Below, piece after piece: positions 54,465 through 64,000 of a DNA stretch of 64,000 nucleotides. The stretch comes from Sulfurimicrobium lacus (GTDB lineage: Bacteria; Pseudomonadota; Gammaproteobacteria; Burkholderiales; Sulfuricellaceae), in assembly GCF_011764585.1 (NCBI RefSeq), contig NZ_AP022853.1, positions 1,037,501 through 1,101,500 of the forward strand, written 5' to 3'. The notes beneath the pieces were generated by a model that saw nothing but the letters and a program-made list of their open reading frames with translations, made no database searches and had not been told where the DNA came from. Position 1 is the stretch's first letter. Each line of letters opens with the position of its first letter. The position numbers and the translations under genes are program-made.

Positions 54465-54498
54465 AGCTTTGGATATTCAGGAAATTTAGGAGTTTGAC

Positions 54499-55377
54499 AT
54501 GGCGGAAATCACCGCAGGTATGGTTAAAGAACTGCGCGAGCTGACAGGCTTGGGCATGATGGAATGCAAGAAGGCGCTGACCGAGACGGCCGGCGACATG
54601 AAGGCGGCGGAAGAACTGCTGCGCATCAAGAGCGGCGCCAAGGCCAACAAGGCCGCCAGCCGCGTGGCTGCAGAAGGTATCGTGGGCAGCTTCATCAGCG
54701 CCGACGGCCACAAGGGCGCACTGGTGGAAATCAACTGCGAAACCGACTTCGTTTCCAAGAACGAAGATTTCGTGGCGTTTGCCAAGGCTGTCGCACAACT
54801 GGTTGCCGAGCAGAACATTCAGGACATCGATGCGCTGTCCGCTGCCAAGCTGCCCTCCGGCCAGTCCGTGGAAGAAGTACGCCAGGCCCTGATCATGAAG
54901 CTGGGCGAAAACATCTCCCCGCGCCGCCTGGTGCGCGCCGAAACTTCCGGCAAGCTGACCACCTACCTGCACGGCACCCGCATAGGCGTGATGGTCGACA
55001 GCACCGGTGGCGACGAGCAGATGGGCAAGGACATCGCCATGCACATCGCTGCCAGCAAGCCGGTCTGCGTGTCCAAGGACCAGGTGCCCGCCGATCTGCT
55101 GGAAAACGAGCGCAAGATCTTCTCCGCCCAGGCAGCCGAATCCGGCAAGCCGGCTGACATCGTCGCGAAGATGGTGGAAGGCCGCATCGCCAAGTACCTG
55201 GCGGAAGTCACCCTGATGGGCCAGCCTTTCGTCAAGGACCCGGACCAGACCGTGGAAAAGCTGCTGGCTTCCAAAAAAGCCAGCGTCAGCGCTTTCACCA
55301 TGTACGTGGTGGGCGAGGGCATCGAGAAGAAAGTGGTGGATTACGCCGCTGAAGTCGCTGCAGCAGCAAAGGTATAA
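54499..55377 (+). CDS. tsf: Elongation factor Ts
   Basis: It encodes 292 residues. [35 protein letters not shown] (with the TDFV motif), and [10 protein letters not shown] match the family. It recycles EF-Tu. The gene follows rpsB after 167 bp with a terminator and palindromes. Confidence 0.98.
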   Translation: MAEITAGMVKELRELTGLGMMECKKALTETAGDMKAAEELLRIKSGAKANKAASRVAAEGIVGSFISADGHKGALVEINCETDFVSKNEDFVAFAKAVAQLVAEQNIQDIDALSAAKLPSGQSVEEVRQALIMKLGENISPRRLVRAETSGKLTTYLHGTRIGVMVDSTGGDEQMGKDIAMHIAASKPVCVSKDQVPADLLENERKIFSAQAAESGKPADIVAKMVEGRIAKYLAEVTLMGQPFVKDPDQTVEKLLASKKASVSAFTMYVVGEGIEKKVVDYAAEVAAAAKV

Positions 55378-55389
55378 GGACCTCAAGCC

Positions 55390-56106
55390 ATGACCGCTCC
55401 CGCCTACAAACGCATCATGCTTAAACTTTCCGGCGAAGCCCTGATGGGCGACGACAGTTACGGCATCAACCGCGCCACCATCGAGCGCATCGTCGCGGAA
55501 GTGGCGGAAGTGGTGCGCATGGGTGTGCAGGTGGGGGTGGTGATCGGCGGCGGTAACATTTTTCGTGGCGTGGCGCCCGGCGCTGTCGGCATGGACCGCG
55601 CCACCGCAGATTACATGGGCATGCTGGCAACGGTGATGAACGCCCTGGCTCTGCAGGATGCCATGCGCTGTATCGGGCTGCAAAGCCGGGTGCAAACCGC
55701 ACTGGCGATCGAGGCGGTGGCCGAACCCTACATCCGGGGCAAGGCGATCCGTTACCTCGAGGAAGGCAAGGTGGTGATTTTCGGTGCCGGCACCGGCAAT
55801 CCGTTCTTCACCACCGATACCGCAGCGGCACTGCGCGGCATGGAAGTGGGCGCCGAGATCGTGCTCAAGGCGACCAAGGTCGACGGCGTTTATACCGACG
55901 ATCCGAAGACCAACCCGGATGCCATGCGTTACCAGCAGCTCAGCTTCGACGAAGCCATCATGCGCAACCTGAAAGTGATGGACGCCACCGCACTGGCCTT
56001 GTGCCGCGATCAGAAGATGCCGCTCGCCGTATTCAGCATTTTCAAGGCGGGCGCGCTCAAGCGCGTCGTGATGGGCGAGGACGAAGGCACCAAGGTTTAT
56101 TGCTAA
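55390..56106 (+). CDS. pyrH: UMP kinase
   Basis: It encodes 238 residues. [45 protein letters not shown] and [12 protein letters not shown] are typical of hexameric bacterial UMP kinase. It phosphorylates UMP to UDP. It is 12 bp behind tsf. Confidence 0.98.
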   Translation: MTAPAYKRIMLKLSGEALMGDDSYGINRATIERIVAEVAEVVRMGVQVGVVIGGGNIFRGVAPGAVGMDRATADYMGMLATVMNALALQDAMRCIGLQSRVQTALAIEAVAEPYIRGKAIRYLEEGKVVIFGAGTGNPFFTTDTAAALRGMEVGAEIVLKATKVDGVYTDDPKTNPDAMRYQQLSFDEAIMRNLKVMDATALALCRDQKMPLAVFSIFKAGALKRVVMGEDEGTKVYC

Positions 56107-56157
56107 CAACCCCGCCGCCCTCATGCCCGGGGGTTAGGGTTAAAAGGAAGCCAGAAC

Positions 56158-56715
56158 ATGATTGCAGACCTTAAAAAATCCGCCGAACAGAAGATGCAGA
56201 AGTCCCTGGAAGCGCTCAAGGCCGATCTGGCCAAGGTGCGCACCGGGCGGGCCCATACCGGCATTCTGGATCACGTAACGGTCGACTATTACGGCAGTCC
56301 GACGGCGATCAGCCAAGTCGCCAACCTCACGCTTATCGATTCGCGCACCATCGGTGTGGCGCCGTGGGAAAAGAAATTGGTGGGTGCAATCGAAAGGGCT
56401 ATCCGTGATTCCGACCTGGGGCTAAACCCCTCTTCCCAGGGCGACCTGATCCGCGTGCCGATGCCGGCACTGACGGAAGAACGGCGCAAGGAGCTGATCA
56501 AGGTGGTCAAGCACGAAGGCGAGGGCGCCAAGGTGGCGATCCGCAACATTCGCCGCGATGCCAATGCACACCTCAAGGATCTGCTCAAGGACAAGGAGAT
56601 CAGCGAGGATGACGATCGTCGTGCCCAGGACGACATTCAGAAAATCACTGACCGTTACGTGACGGAAGTGGACAAGATGTTGCAGGTCAAAGAAACCGAA
56701 CTGATGGCCATTTGA
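56158..56715 (+). CDS. frr: Ribosome recycling factor
   Basis: It encodes 185 residues, the standard length. [43 protein letters not shown] and [13 protein letters not shown] are canonical. It frees ribosomes after termination. Confidence 0.98.
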   Translation: MIADLKKSAEQKMQKSLEALKADLAKVRTGRAHTGILDHVTVDYYGSPTAISQVANLTLIDSRTIGVAPWEKKLVGAIERAIRDSDLGLNPSSQGDLIRVPMPALTEERRKELIKVVKHEGEGAKVAIRNIRRDANAHLKDLLKDKEISEDDDRRAQDDIQKITDRYVTEVDKMLQVKETELMAI

Positions 56716-56725
56716 GCCAGATCTA

Positions 56726-57481
56726 GTGTCCCTGTCAAAAAGTTCGACACGCGAAATTCCTGCCGTGTCGCATATCCCGCGCCACGTCGCCATCATCATG
56801 GACGGCAATGGACGGTGGGCGAAAAAACGTCATTTCCCGCGCGTCATGGGGCACAAGCGCGGCCTCGAAACCGTGCGCGAAATGGTCAAGTCCTGCATCG
56901 AACGCGGCGTCGAATTCCTTACCCTGTTTGCCTTCAGCAGCGAAAACTGGCGCCGGCCGGAGGAAGAGGTTTCCTTCCTCATGCAGCTTTTCGTGCTGGC
57001 GCTGGAAAAGGAAGTCGGCAAGCTGCACCAGAACGAGGTATGCCTTAAAGTCATCGGCGACCTGTCCCGCTTCGAGCCACGCCTGGTCGAACTGGTGCGA
57101 AAATCCGAAGCGCTCACGGCCAGCAATTCCAAACTCACGCTGACCATTGCCGCCAACTACGGGGGGCGCTGGGACATCATGCAGGCCGTGCAGGCCATGC
57201 TGAAAGCACGCCCCGAGCTGGCTGCCGGTTTTGAAGAGGCCGATTTGCAGCCTTACCTTTCCATGCCTTACGCGCCTGAACCCGACCTGTTTATCCGCAC
57301 CGGTGGCGAGGAGCGCATCAGCAACTTCCTGCTGTGGCAGCTGGCTTACAGCGAATTCTATTTTACCGATGTGCTGTGGCCGGATTTCAATACAGCCGAA
57401 CTGGACAAGGCATTTCTTTCCTACCGGCAGCGCGAGCGCCGTTTCGGACGCACCAGCGAGCAATTGAAAAGTCATGCTTAG
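56726..57481 (+). CDS. uppS: Undecaprenyl diphosphate synthase
   Basis: It encodes 251 residues from GTG 56726; GTG 56765 (VSHIPRHV) is an alternative. [16 protein letters not shown] holds the catalytic Asp, [24 protein letters not shown] and [19 protein letters not shown] follow. It makes the C55 carrier for peptidoglycan. It overlaps cdsA by 8 bp. Confidence 0.97.
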   Translation: MSLSKSSTREIPAVSHIPRHVAIIMDGNGRWAKKRHFPRVMGHKRGLETVREMVKSCIERGVEFLTLFAFSSENWRRPEEEVSFLMQLFVLALEKEVGKLHQNEVCLKVIGDLSRFEPRLVELVRKSEALTASNSKLTLTIAANYGGRWDIMQAVQAMLKARPELAAGFEEADLQPYLSMPYAPEPDLFIRTGGEERISNFLLWQLAYSEFYFTDVLWPDFNTAELDKAFLSYRQRERRFGRTSEQLKSHA

Positions 57482-58265
57482 AACCCGCGTCATCACCGCC
57501 TTCGCCTTGCTGTTCGTCCTGCTGGGCGGATTGTTTTATTTGCCCAGCCTGTTTTGGGGCTGCCTCACCCTTGGCGTGATCGCTATCGGTTCCTGGGAGT
57601 GGGGCGCCTTGGCTCGTTTTCCCAGGCCAGCTCGCTGGGCGTATCTGATGCTGACCATATTATGGGGCACCGCTTTTTTTGTGCTCAATATCAGGGTTGA
57701 GCAGATTTACCTGCTCGCGGTGGTGTTCTGGCTGCTGGTGGCGATACCCTGGTTTTCCTGGGGCTGGCAGGTGCGCAACCCGGTTGGTCTGGCGGCTACC
57801 GGCTGGATGGTGCTGTTTCCCACCTGGTTCGCCCTGATGGACTTGCATGCCATGCGGCCTGCCTTGTTGCTCGGCCTGATCGCCGTGGTGTCGGTGGCCG
57901 ATATCGGCGCCTATTTTGCCGGACGGGCTTTCGGCAAGCATAAACTGGCGCCTTCGGTGAGCCCGGGAAAAACCTGGGAAGGCGTAGCTGGCGGCTTGCT
58001 GGCTGTGGCATGTTATGGCGCCTTGTGGAAAACTTTTGTCGCAACCGTGGGCGTGCCTTTCCCCGGGTTCGTTCTGCTGCTCGCCATGGCGGCATTGAGC
58101 GTGGGAGGGGACTTGTTCGAATCCTGGCTCAAGCGCCAGGCGGGTTTGAAGGATAGCGGCAACATGCTGCCCGGCCATGGCGGCGTGCTGGATCGCATCG
58201 ATGGCATGACGCCCGCGCTGCCGCTGGCTGCGGCTTATTACATTTACGGTTTCCCGGGTTTTTAG
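57474..58265 (+). CDS. cdsA: Phosphatidate cytidylyltransferase
   Basis: It encodes 263 residues with seven to eight membrane helices. The C-terminal signature is present: [15 protein letters not shown], then [20 protein letters not shown] and [14 protein letters not shown]. It makes CDP-diacylglycerol. It overlaps uppS. Confidence 0.96.
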   Translation: MLRTRVITAFALLFVLLGGLFYLPSLFWGCLTLGVIAIGSWEWGALARFPRPARWAYLMLTILWGTAFFVLNIRVEQIYLLAVVFWLLVAIPWFSWGWQVRNPVGLAATGWMVLFPTWFALMDLHAMRPALLLGLIAVVSVADIGAYFAGRAFGKHKLAPSVSPGKTWEGVAGGLLAVACYGALWKTFVATVGVPFPGFVLLLAMAALSVGGDLFESWLKRQAGLKDSGNMLPGHGGVLDRIDGMTPALPLAAAYYIYGFPGF

Positions 58266-58269
58266 AATC

Positions 58270-59508
58270 ATGTCGAATACACAAAATATTACCGTGCTTG
58301 GCTCGACGGGTTCCATCGGCGTTAGCACGCTGGACGTCATCGCACGCCATCCGGAACGCTTTCGTGTAGTGGCGCTGACGGCGAACTCGCAGGTGGACAA
58401 GCTATTCCTGCAGTGCCAGCAGTTCGAGCCGGAGTTCGCCGTGTTGCTGGATGCTGACGCGGCCCAATCATTGCAGCAAAAGATTCGCGCCAGCGGCCTG
58501 GCGACGCGGGTCCTGCATGGGGTCGAGGCGCTGGAACAGGTTTCATCCCTGCCCCAGGTGGACAGCGTGATGGCCGCCATCGTCGGCGCTGCAGGCTTGC
58601 GCCCATCCATGGCTGCCGCGCGGGCCGGCAAGCGCATCCTGCTGGCCAACAAAGAGACCCTGGTGATGTCCGGCAGCATCTTCATGGACGCGGTGCAGGA
58701 TAGCGGTTCCGAACTGCTGCCGATCGACAGCGAGCACAATGCCATTTTCCAGTCCCTGCCGCGCGATTTCGGGCGCGGCCTGGGACAGGTCGGCGTGACG
58801 CGCATTCTGCTCACGGCTTCCGGCGGTCCGTTCCGCACCAAGCCTCTTTCGGCACTGGAAAACATCACGCCCGACCAGGCCTGCGCTCACCCGAACTGGT
58901 CCATGGGGCGCAAGATCTCGGTGGACTCGGCGTCGATGATGAACAAGGGGCTGGAAGTCATCGAGGCGCACTGGCTGTTCGCCGCGTCCGCCGAGCAGAT
59001 CCAGGTGGTGGTGCACCCGCAGAGCGTCATACATTCCATGGTGGAGTACGCCGATGGCTCGGTACTGGCGCAGCTCGGCAACCCCGACATGCGCACCCCG
59101 ATTGCCTACGCGCTGGGTTTTCCGGAGCGCATCGCGGCGGGCGTGTCGCCGCTCGACCTGTTCAAGATTGCCCGACTCGACTTCCAAGAGCCCGACATGC
59201 AGCGCTTCCGCTGCCTCGACCTGGCCTATCAGGCGCTGCGCCAGGGCGGTACCGCGCCGGCCATTCTGAATGCGGCCAACGAAGTGGCGGTGGCCGCCTT
59301 CCTCGATGAACGGCTGCCCTTCCTCGGGATTCCGTCCGTGATCGAGCACGCGCTGGAGCAGATCAGCTCTGTTCCGGTGACACGTCTGGAAGATGTCCAG
59401 CAAGCGGACCAGATGGCGCGAGAAATCGCCATCGAACGCATAGGGCGTGCGGGAGTTGGTGCTTTTGCCCCTCACGCCTCACGCCTCACTCCTCACCAAC
59501 TCACATGA
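58270..59508 (+). CDS. dxr: 1-deoxy-D-xylulose 5-phosphate reductoisomerase
   Basis: It encodes 412 residues. [16 protein letters not shown] is the NADPH site, [13 protein letters not shown] and [18 protein letters not shown] hold the metal and substrate residues, and [12 protein letters not shown] follows. It is the first committed enzyme of the MEP isoprenoid pathway. The last 14 residues ([16 protein letters not shown] region) are encoded by one arm of the GTGAGG-type repeat and are not family sequence, so the native 3' end seems to have been replaced. Its stop overlaps rseP. Confidence 0.97.
   Translation: MSNTQNITVLGSTGSIGVSTLDVIARHPERFRVVALTANSQVDKLFLQCQQFEPEFAVLLDADAAQSLQQKIRASGLATRVLHGVEALEQVSSLPQVDSVMAAIVGAAGLRPSMAAARAGKRILLANKETLVMSGSIFMDAVQDSGSELLPIDSEHNAIFQSLPRDFGRGLGQVGVTRILLTASGGPFRTKPLSALENITPDQACAHPNWSMGRKISVDSASMMNKGLEVIEAHWLFAASAEQIQVVVHPQSVIHSMVEYADGSVLAQLGNPDMRTPIAYALGFPERIAAGVSPLDLFKIARLDFQEPDMQRFRCLDLAYQALRQGGTAPAILNAANEVAVAAFLDERLPFLGIPSVIEHALEQISSVPVTRLEDVQQADQMAREIAIERIGRAGVGAFAPHASRLTPHQLT
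59464..59505. repeat. Single arm of a GTGAGG-type repeat forming the 3' end of dxr
   Basis: CTCACGCCTCACGCCTCACT followed by CCTCACCAACTCAC has the unit and direction of the right arms at 44540-44567 and 51152-51180, and is preceded by CTTTTG as those are. A short GAGTTGGTG at 59453-59461 pairs with CACCAACTC. Confidence 0.65.
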
Positions 59509-60872
59509 ACCTGCTCTTTACCCTCGCCGCCTTCGCCCTGGCCCTGGGCATCCTGATCGTGGTGCACGAACTGGGACACTTCTGGGTTGCGCGCTGGTGT
59601 GGCGTCAAGGTGCTGCGTTTTTCCATCGGCTTCGGCAAACCTTTGGCCGTCTGGAAATCCGCACCGAACGGGACGGAATGGGTGCTCTCTGCATTCCCTC
59701 TGGGCGGTTACGTGAAAATGCTCGACGAACGCGAGGGCGAAGTCGCGCCGCACGAGCTGCCGCTGGCCTTCAACCGGCAAGCGGTATGGCGGCGCATCCT
59801 CATCGTCGCCGCCGGACCGGTGGCGAATTTTATCCTGGCGATCGCCTTGTACTGGGTGTTGTTCATGCATGGCATGCCGGGCGTGCGGCCCATGGTGGGG
59901 GAAGCCCCATCTTCCAGTCCGGCTGCCGCGGCAGGATTCAAGGCGGGTGAGCTCATGACCAGGATAGGCGGCGAGGACGTGGCGACCTGGCAGGACGTGC
60001 GCTGGCTGTTGTTGAAGAAAATCATGAAAAAGCACGCGGTAGAAATCGAAAGCCGCGGTGCCGGCGGCGAAATACAGTTCCATACGCTGGATACCAGTAG
60101 CCTCGGCCCTGACGATCTGGACAGTGATTTTCTCGGTAAACTGGGATTGACACTTTTTCGCCCCAAATTGCCGCCGGTGATCGGTAAACTGCTGCCGGGC
60201 GGGATTGGAGAGCGGGCTGGGCTGTTGGCAGGGGACGAAATCGTGAGCGTCAACGGCAAGCCGGCTGCGCTATGGGAAGATCTGGTGCAGATGGTGCGCG
60301 ATAACCCTGAACGTCCGTTGCGTCTCGAGGTGAGACGCAATGGCACTTCGCTGGGCTTGACGTTGACACCTGCATCCGAGATGGAGCAAGGCAAGGCTGT
60401 CGGGAAAATCGGAGCCGGTCCGAAGGTGGACGAAGCCTGGATTGACCGTCTCATGGTAGAAGTACGCTACCCGCCGCTGCGTGCCTTGGGCGAGGCGCTC
60501 GATAAAACCTGGGATACGTCGCTGTTCAGTCTGCAGATGCTGGGAAAAATGGTGGTCGGCGAGGTGCCGCTGAAAAATATCAGCGGCCCGATTACCATCG
60601 CCGATTATGCCAGCCAGTCCGCGCATATGGGGTGGGTGCCTTACCTCAGCTTTCTTGCCCTGATCAGCATCAGCCTGGGCGTGCTCAATTTGTTGCCGGT
60701 GCCCTTATTGGATGGCGGTCATTTGATGTATTATATGGCCGAAATCGTGAAGGGAAGCCCGGTTTCGGAACGCGCCATGGAAATCGGCCAGCAGGTCGGC
60801 ATGGCGTTTCTCATGGTGCTGATGGCTTTCGCTTTTTACAACGACATTAACCGCTTGTTGACCGGCCAATAA
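59505..60872 (+). CDS. rseP: Site-2 zinc metalloprotease RseP
   Basis: It encodes 455 residues. [13 protein letters not shown] near 22-34 is the HExxH site; the second site is [16 protein letters not shown]. Two PDZ domains lie in between (about 115-290). Four membrane helices are seen. It cleaves anti-sigma factors such as RseA and remnant signal peptides. Overlaps with dxr and bamA suggest translational coupling. Confidence 0.97.
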   Translation: MNLLFTLAAFALALGILIVVHELGHFWVARWCGVKVLRFSIGFGKPLAVWKSAPNGTEWVLSAFPLGGYVKMLDEREGEVAPHELPLAFNRQAVWRRILIVAAGPVANFILAIALYWVLFMHGMPGVRPMVGEAPSSSPAAAAGFKAGELMTRIGGEDVATWQDVRWLLLKKIMKKHAVEIESRGAGGEIQFHTLDTSSLGPDDLDSDFLGKLGLTLFRPKLPPVIGKLLPGGIGERAGLLAGDEIVSVNGKPAALWEDLVQMVRDNPERPLRLEVRRNGTSLGLTLTPASEMEQGKAVGKIGAGPKVDEAWIDRLMVEVRYPPLRALGEALDKTWDTSLFSLQMLGKMVVGEVPLKNISGPITIADYASQSAHMGWVPYLSFLALISISLGVLNLLPVPLLDGGHLMYYMAEIVKGSPVSERAMEIGQQVGMAFLMVLMAFAFYNDINRLLTGQ

Positions 60873-63166
60873 TGAAAAAACTAATCCCGTTCCTGATTTC
60901 CAGCCTTTATGCGACCACAGCCCTGGCGCTTGATCCCTTTGTCGTAAAAGACATTCGCGTGGAGGGCATTCAGCGCACCGAAGCCGGAACCGTGTTCAGT
61001 TACCTGCCGGTGAAAGTGGGCGAAACCCTGGACGACGAGAAAGCCGCTGCCGCGGTCAAGGCACTTTATGCCACCGGTTTTTTCAAGGACGTACGTCTGG
61101 AAACAGAAAACGGCGTGCTGGTGGTGACAGTGCAGGAGCGGCCGGCGATTGCCCAGGTGGACGTGAGCGGTGCCAAGGAATTCACCAAGGAGCAACTCAA
61201 GGACGGCCTGAAGGCTGCGGGCTTGTCAGAATCCAAGATATTCGACAAGGCGCTGCTGGACCGCGCCGAGCAGGAACTCAAGCGGCAATATTTCAGCCGC
61301 GGTAAATATGCGGTCACCATCACCACTACCGTGACGCCGTTGGAACGCAATCGCGTCGGCATCAACTTCGATATTTCCGAGGGCGAAGTCGCCAAGATCA
61401 AGCAAATCAATATCGTCGGCAACCAAGCCATGTCGGAAAAGGACTTGCTCAGCCAGTTAGTGCTATCCACCTCGGGCTGGATGACCTGGTACAGCAAGAA
61501 TGACCAGTATTCGAAGCAGAAGCTGGCTGCCGACCTGGAATCGCTGCGCTCTTATTACCTGAACAGTGGCTACCTCGAATTCAATATCGAATCCACCCAG
61601 GTTTCGATATCGCCCGACAAGCAGGGTATCTACATCACCATCAACCTCCATGAAGGCCCTAAATACACCATTTCCGACGTCAAACTGGCAGGCGAGATGC
61701 TGTTGCCGGAAGAAGAGCTGCGCAAGCTGGTGAAGGTCAAGCCGGGCGATACGTTCTCGCGCGAGAAGCTGAATGAGTCGAGCAAGGCCATCAGCGACCG
61801 CCTGGGCAACGACGGTTATGCTTTTGCCAACGTCAATGCGGTGCCTGAAATCGACAAGGAAAAGAGCACGGTCGCCTTTACCTTTTTCCTCGATCCCGGC
61901 CGCCGTGTCTACGTGCGCCGCATCAACGTGGCCGGCAACACCAAGACGCGTGACGAAGTACTGCGCCGGGAAATGCGCCAGGCCGAAGGCGCCTGGTACG
62001 CGGCGGACAAAATCAATCGTTCGCGCGAGCGCCTGCAGCGCCTGGGTTACTTCACCGACGTGAACGTGGAGACCCCGGCAGTTCCGGGCACCACCGACCA
62101 GGTCGACCTGAATTACTCGGTAACCGAAAAGCCCACTGGCAGCATCATGGCCGGCGCCGGATTTTCCAGTTCCGAAGGCTTGATCCTGAGCGGTTCCATA
62201 TCGCAGCAGAACGTGTTTGGCAGCGGCAACTTTGTGTCGGCACAGATCAACAGCGGCAGTGTCAACAAGGTCTATTCCCTGTCGTTCACCGATCCCTATT
62301 TCACCGATGACGGGGTGAGCAGGGGCTTCGACGTTTACAAGCGCACGGTGAACACGACGAGTCTCAACACCATTTCGACCTATTCGACTTCGACCCTCGG
62401 CGGCGGTATCCGCTTCGGCATCCCGCTGAACGAGAAGGACAGCGTCAGCCTGGGGCTCGCGCTGGAAAAAACCGATATTTCATTGACCGATAGTGCTTCG
62501 CTGCCCCTGAAAAATTATGTCGCACAGTTCGGCAATTCCGCCAGCACTGCCCGCGCCGATCTGGGCTGGGCGCGCGATTCACGCGACAGCCTGACATACC
62601 CCACCGCCGGCGGCTTGCAGCGGATTTTCGGTGAAGTCGGTCTGCCCGGCATGGATATCCAGTATTACAAGCTATCCTACCAGCAGCAATACCTGCGCAC
62701 CTTTGCCAAGAACTATACCCTCCTGCTCAACGGTGAGGCGGGCATCGCCGCTGGCCTGGGCAACAAGCCACTGCCTTTCTTCAAGAATTTCTACGCCGGC
62801 GGCATTACCTCGGTACGCGGCTATCGCACCAGTTCCCTCGGTCCTCAGGACGTGGATGGTAACTCCCTGGGCGGTTCGAAGCGGCTCGTGGGTTCGGCGG
62901 AATTGATGTTCCCCTTCCCCGGGTTGACTACCGATAAATCGGTTCGTCTGGGCGTATTCGTCGATGGCGGCGCAGTATTCGGTCCGGATGATTATCAAGG
63001 CCGGTATTCGAAAGTGAATTTTACTGATATGAGATTTTCCAGCGGTGTGTCCATAAGTTGGTTCTCCCCCATCGGTCCTTTGAAATTCAGTTTGGCCAAA
63101 CCCCTGAACAAGAAAGAAGGGGACCATACCGAGTCATTCCAGTTCCAGATGGGAACCATGTTTTAG
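60872..63166 (+). CDS. bamA: Outer membrane assembly factor BamA
   Basis: It encodes 764 residues. A signal peptide (1-19, ending ALALD) precedes five POTRA domains (about 22-420: VKDIRVEGIQRTEAGTVFSYLP, RINVAGNTKTRDEVLRREMR), then a 16-strand barrel with the FRGF-like loop VRGYRTSSLGP and a C-terminal Phe. It inserts outer membrane proteins together with BamC of this window. Confidence 0.98.
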   Translation: MKKLIPFLISSLYATTALALDPFVVKDIRVEGIQRTEAGTVFSYLPVKVGETLDDEKAAAAVKALYATGFFKDVRLETENGVLVVTVQERPAIAQVDVSGAKEFTKEQLKDGLKAAGLSESKIFDKALLDRAEQELKRQYFSRGKYAVTITTTVTPLERNRVGINFDISEGEVAKIKQINIVGNQAMSEKDLLSQLVLSTSGWMTWYSKNDQYSKQKLAADLESLRSYYLNSGYLEFNIESTQVSISPDKQGIYITINLHEGPKYTISDVKLAGEMLLPEEELRKLVKVKPGDTFSREKLNESSKAISDRLGNDGYAFANVNAVPEIDKEKSTVAFTFFLDPGRRVYVRRINVAGNTKTRDEVLRREMRQAEGAWYAADKINRSRERLQRLGYFTDVNVETPAVPGTTDQVDLNYSVTEKPTGSIMAGAGFSSSEGLILSGSISQQNVFGSGNFVSAQINSGSVNKVYSLSFTDPYFTDDGVSRGFDVYKRTVNTTSLNTISTYSTSTLGGGIRFGIPLNEKDSVSLGLALEKTDISLTDSASLPLKNYVAQFGNSASTARADLGWARDSRDSLTYPTAGGLQRIFGEVGLPGMDIQYYKLSYQQQYLRTFAKNYTLLLNGEAGIAAGLGNKPLPFFKNFYAGGITSVRGYRTSSLGPQDVDGNSLGGSKRLVGSAELMFPFPGLTTDKSVRLGVFVDGGAVFGPDDYQGRYSKVNFTDMRFSSGVSISWFSPIGPLKFSLAKPLNKKEGDHTESFQFQMGTMF

Positions 63167-63193
63167 AAGATGTTAGAAGTCAGGAGAAATAAA

Positions 63194-63694
63194 TTGAAAA
63201 GATTTGCTCTATCGATCATCGCCATATCCTTGCTGCAGATTTCCGGCATGGCGGCGGCGGCAGAATATAAAATCGGTTTCGTGAACACCGAGCGCGTGTT
63301 CCGCGAGGCGGCGCCGGCGCAGAAAGCGCAGAAGAAACTGGAAAAGGAGTTCGCTGCCCGGGATCAGGACCTGCAGAAAATGGCCAAACAGGCCAAGGAT
63401 CTCCAGGCTTATCTGGAGCGTGAAGGCGTGACTATCAGCGATACCGAACGTCGCAACAAGGAGCGTGACCTGGCTAACCTCAACCGCGACTTCCAGCGCT
63501 TGCAGCGCGAATTCCGCGAAGACCTCAACCTGCGCCGCAACGAGGAGTTGTCCGCAGTGCAGGAACGCGCCAACAAGGCCATCATCGCCATTGCCGAAAG
63601 CGAAAAATTCGACCTGATTCTGCAGGAAGCCGTGTACGCCAGCCATCGCATCGATGTGACCGAAAAGGTGCTGAAAGCGCTGTCCGAGAAATAA
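63194..63694 (+). CDS. skp: Periplasmic chaperone Skp/OmpH
   Basis: It encodes 166 residues from TTG 63194, chosen because AGGAGAAATAAA lies ideally upstream and the start then gives a proper signal peptide (MKRFALSIIAISLLQISG, cleavage after AAA); ATG 63170 in the same frame is an alternative. The mature protein is mainly long helices (KLEKEFAARDQDLQKMAKQ), with IGFVNTERVFREAAPAQKA at the start. It holds unfolded outer membrane proteins. The usual bamA-skp-lpxD order is kept. Confidence 0.93.
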   Translation: MKRFALSIIAISLLQISGMAAAAEYKIGFVNTERVFREAAPAQKAQKKLEKEFAARDQDLQKMAKQAKDLQAYLEREGVTISDTERRNKERDLANLNRDFQRLQREFREDLNLRRNEELSAVQERANKAIIAIAESEKFDLILQEAVYASHRIDVTEKVLKALSEK

Positions 63695-63699
63695 TTTCA

Positions 63700-63723
63700 A
63701 GGCCAGCCGCGCTGGCTTTTTTT
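63700..63723 (+). terminator. Terminator or attenuator after skp
   Basis: GCCAGC and GCTGGC pair around CGC and are followed by seven T. It lies 8 bases after the skp stop and just before lpxD, so lpxD may receive only part of the transcripts. Confidence 0.85.
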
Positions 63724-63736
63724 GCAGGAACAGTAC

Positions 63737-64000
63737 GTGAGCTTCGCTAACGAGCAGACATATACTCTGGGCGACATCGTGGCGCGCTTCGGTGGTGAAG
63801 TATTGGGCGACGCCCAGGTCCGGGTAAGTCAGGTGGCGTCGCTGGAAAATGCACAGGCGTGCCATATCAGCTTCTTTACCGCCAGCCGCTTCCAGAAACA
63901 GCTCGATGCCACTGCCGCAGGCGCCGTGATCGTCGGCGTTGATGCGCGCGATGCGACCCCAAAACCGCGTATCGTCAGCAGCAATCCCTATGCCTATTTC
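63737..64000 (+). CDS. lpxD: UDP-3-O-acylglucosamine N-acyltransferase, 3' end outside the window
   Basis: The frame opens at GTG 63737, preceded by AGGAACAGTAC, and is open for 88 codons to the window end. YTLGDIVARFGGEVLGDAQV, VASLENAQACHISFFTASRF and RIVSSNPYAYF are the N-terminal uridine-binding domain of LpxD. The hexapeptide-repeat part lies beyond the window. It acts in lipid A synthesis and follows skp in the typical order. Confidence 0.93.
   Translation, partial: MSFANEQTYTLGDIVARFGGEVLGDAQVRVSQVASLENAQACHISFFTASRFQKQLDATAAGAVIVGVDARDATPKPRIVSSNPYAYF

Noticed and set aside
54463-56124. 553-codon minus-strand frame across tsf and pyrH
   Set aside because: It spans two unrelated conserved genes on the other strand and is His/Gly/Ala-rich as expected of antisense frames.

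Overview
The window is a 64 kb piece of a GC-rich proteobacterial chromosome. Gene order (sdhE-gltA-sucAB; rpsB-tsf-pyrH-frr-uppS-cdsA-dxr-rseP-bamA-skp-lpxD; the fliE-R block; a RoxA-type cupin; dapA-bamC) and protein style point to a betaproteobacterium, perhaps of the Nitrosomonadales (Gallionella/Sulfuricella-like). The class is a fairly safe inference; the order is a guess. The cell is flagellated, chemotactic and Gram-negative with a BamA/LpxD outer membrane, and carries a cobalamin-dependent ribonucleotide reductase.

Region 1 (1-6307) is the accessory part and the most interesting. A complete integron integrase (5309-6307, +) faces away from an attI core at 5204-5210 and a five-cassette array that runs leftward to about 709. 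All cassette genes are on the minus strand and none has a recognisable function; two encode exported proteins and one a membrane protein. Three attC sites are 87 bp and nearly identical, and a fourth is of another type. For every cassette the 7-base half core at its start is the exact complement of the half core at its end, which fixes all five boundaries. An IS1182-like insertion sequence (1746-3534) sits inside the attC of cassette 3, exactly at the GTT of the recombination core, with an AAC duplication. The array ends in half an attC, next to a RAYT (REP-associated tyrosine transposase) gene that runs off the window.

Region 2 (6304-13165) is TCA-cycle: sdhE, gltA, sucA, sucB, then zapE. 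The stop codon of intI overlaps the GTG start of sdhE, so the integron is joined directly to this operon; sdhCDAB and lpdA are not seen.

Region 3 (13153-22469, minus strand) holds chemotaxis genes: an MCP, two CheV, CheY, CheZ, CheA, an EAL-HDOD protein and an alpha/beta hydrolase.

Region 4 (22644-38869, plus strand) is a flagellar block: a FlrB/FlrC two-component pair that would switch on sigma-54 promoters, fliEFGHIJK, fliLMNOPQR, and nrdJ attached 6 bp behind fliR. A 316 bp MITE-like palindrome separates fliI from fliJ.

Region 5 (38936-53403) is mixed housekeeping: dapA, bamC, an MBL hydrolase, a repeat-rich lipoprotein, roxA, slyD, mutS, pabC-mltG-tmk-holB-pilZ, tatD, a second MBL hydrolase and an ankyrin protein. 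Region 6 (53585-64000) is the conserved rpsB-to-lpxD block for translation, isoprenoid/phospholipid synthesis and outer-membrane assembly.

Long inverted repeats built from GTGAGG- or CACAGAG-type units lie in several intergenic gaps; one arm forms the 3' end of dxr.
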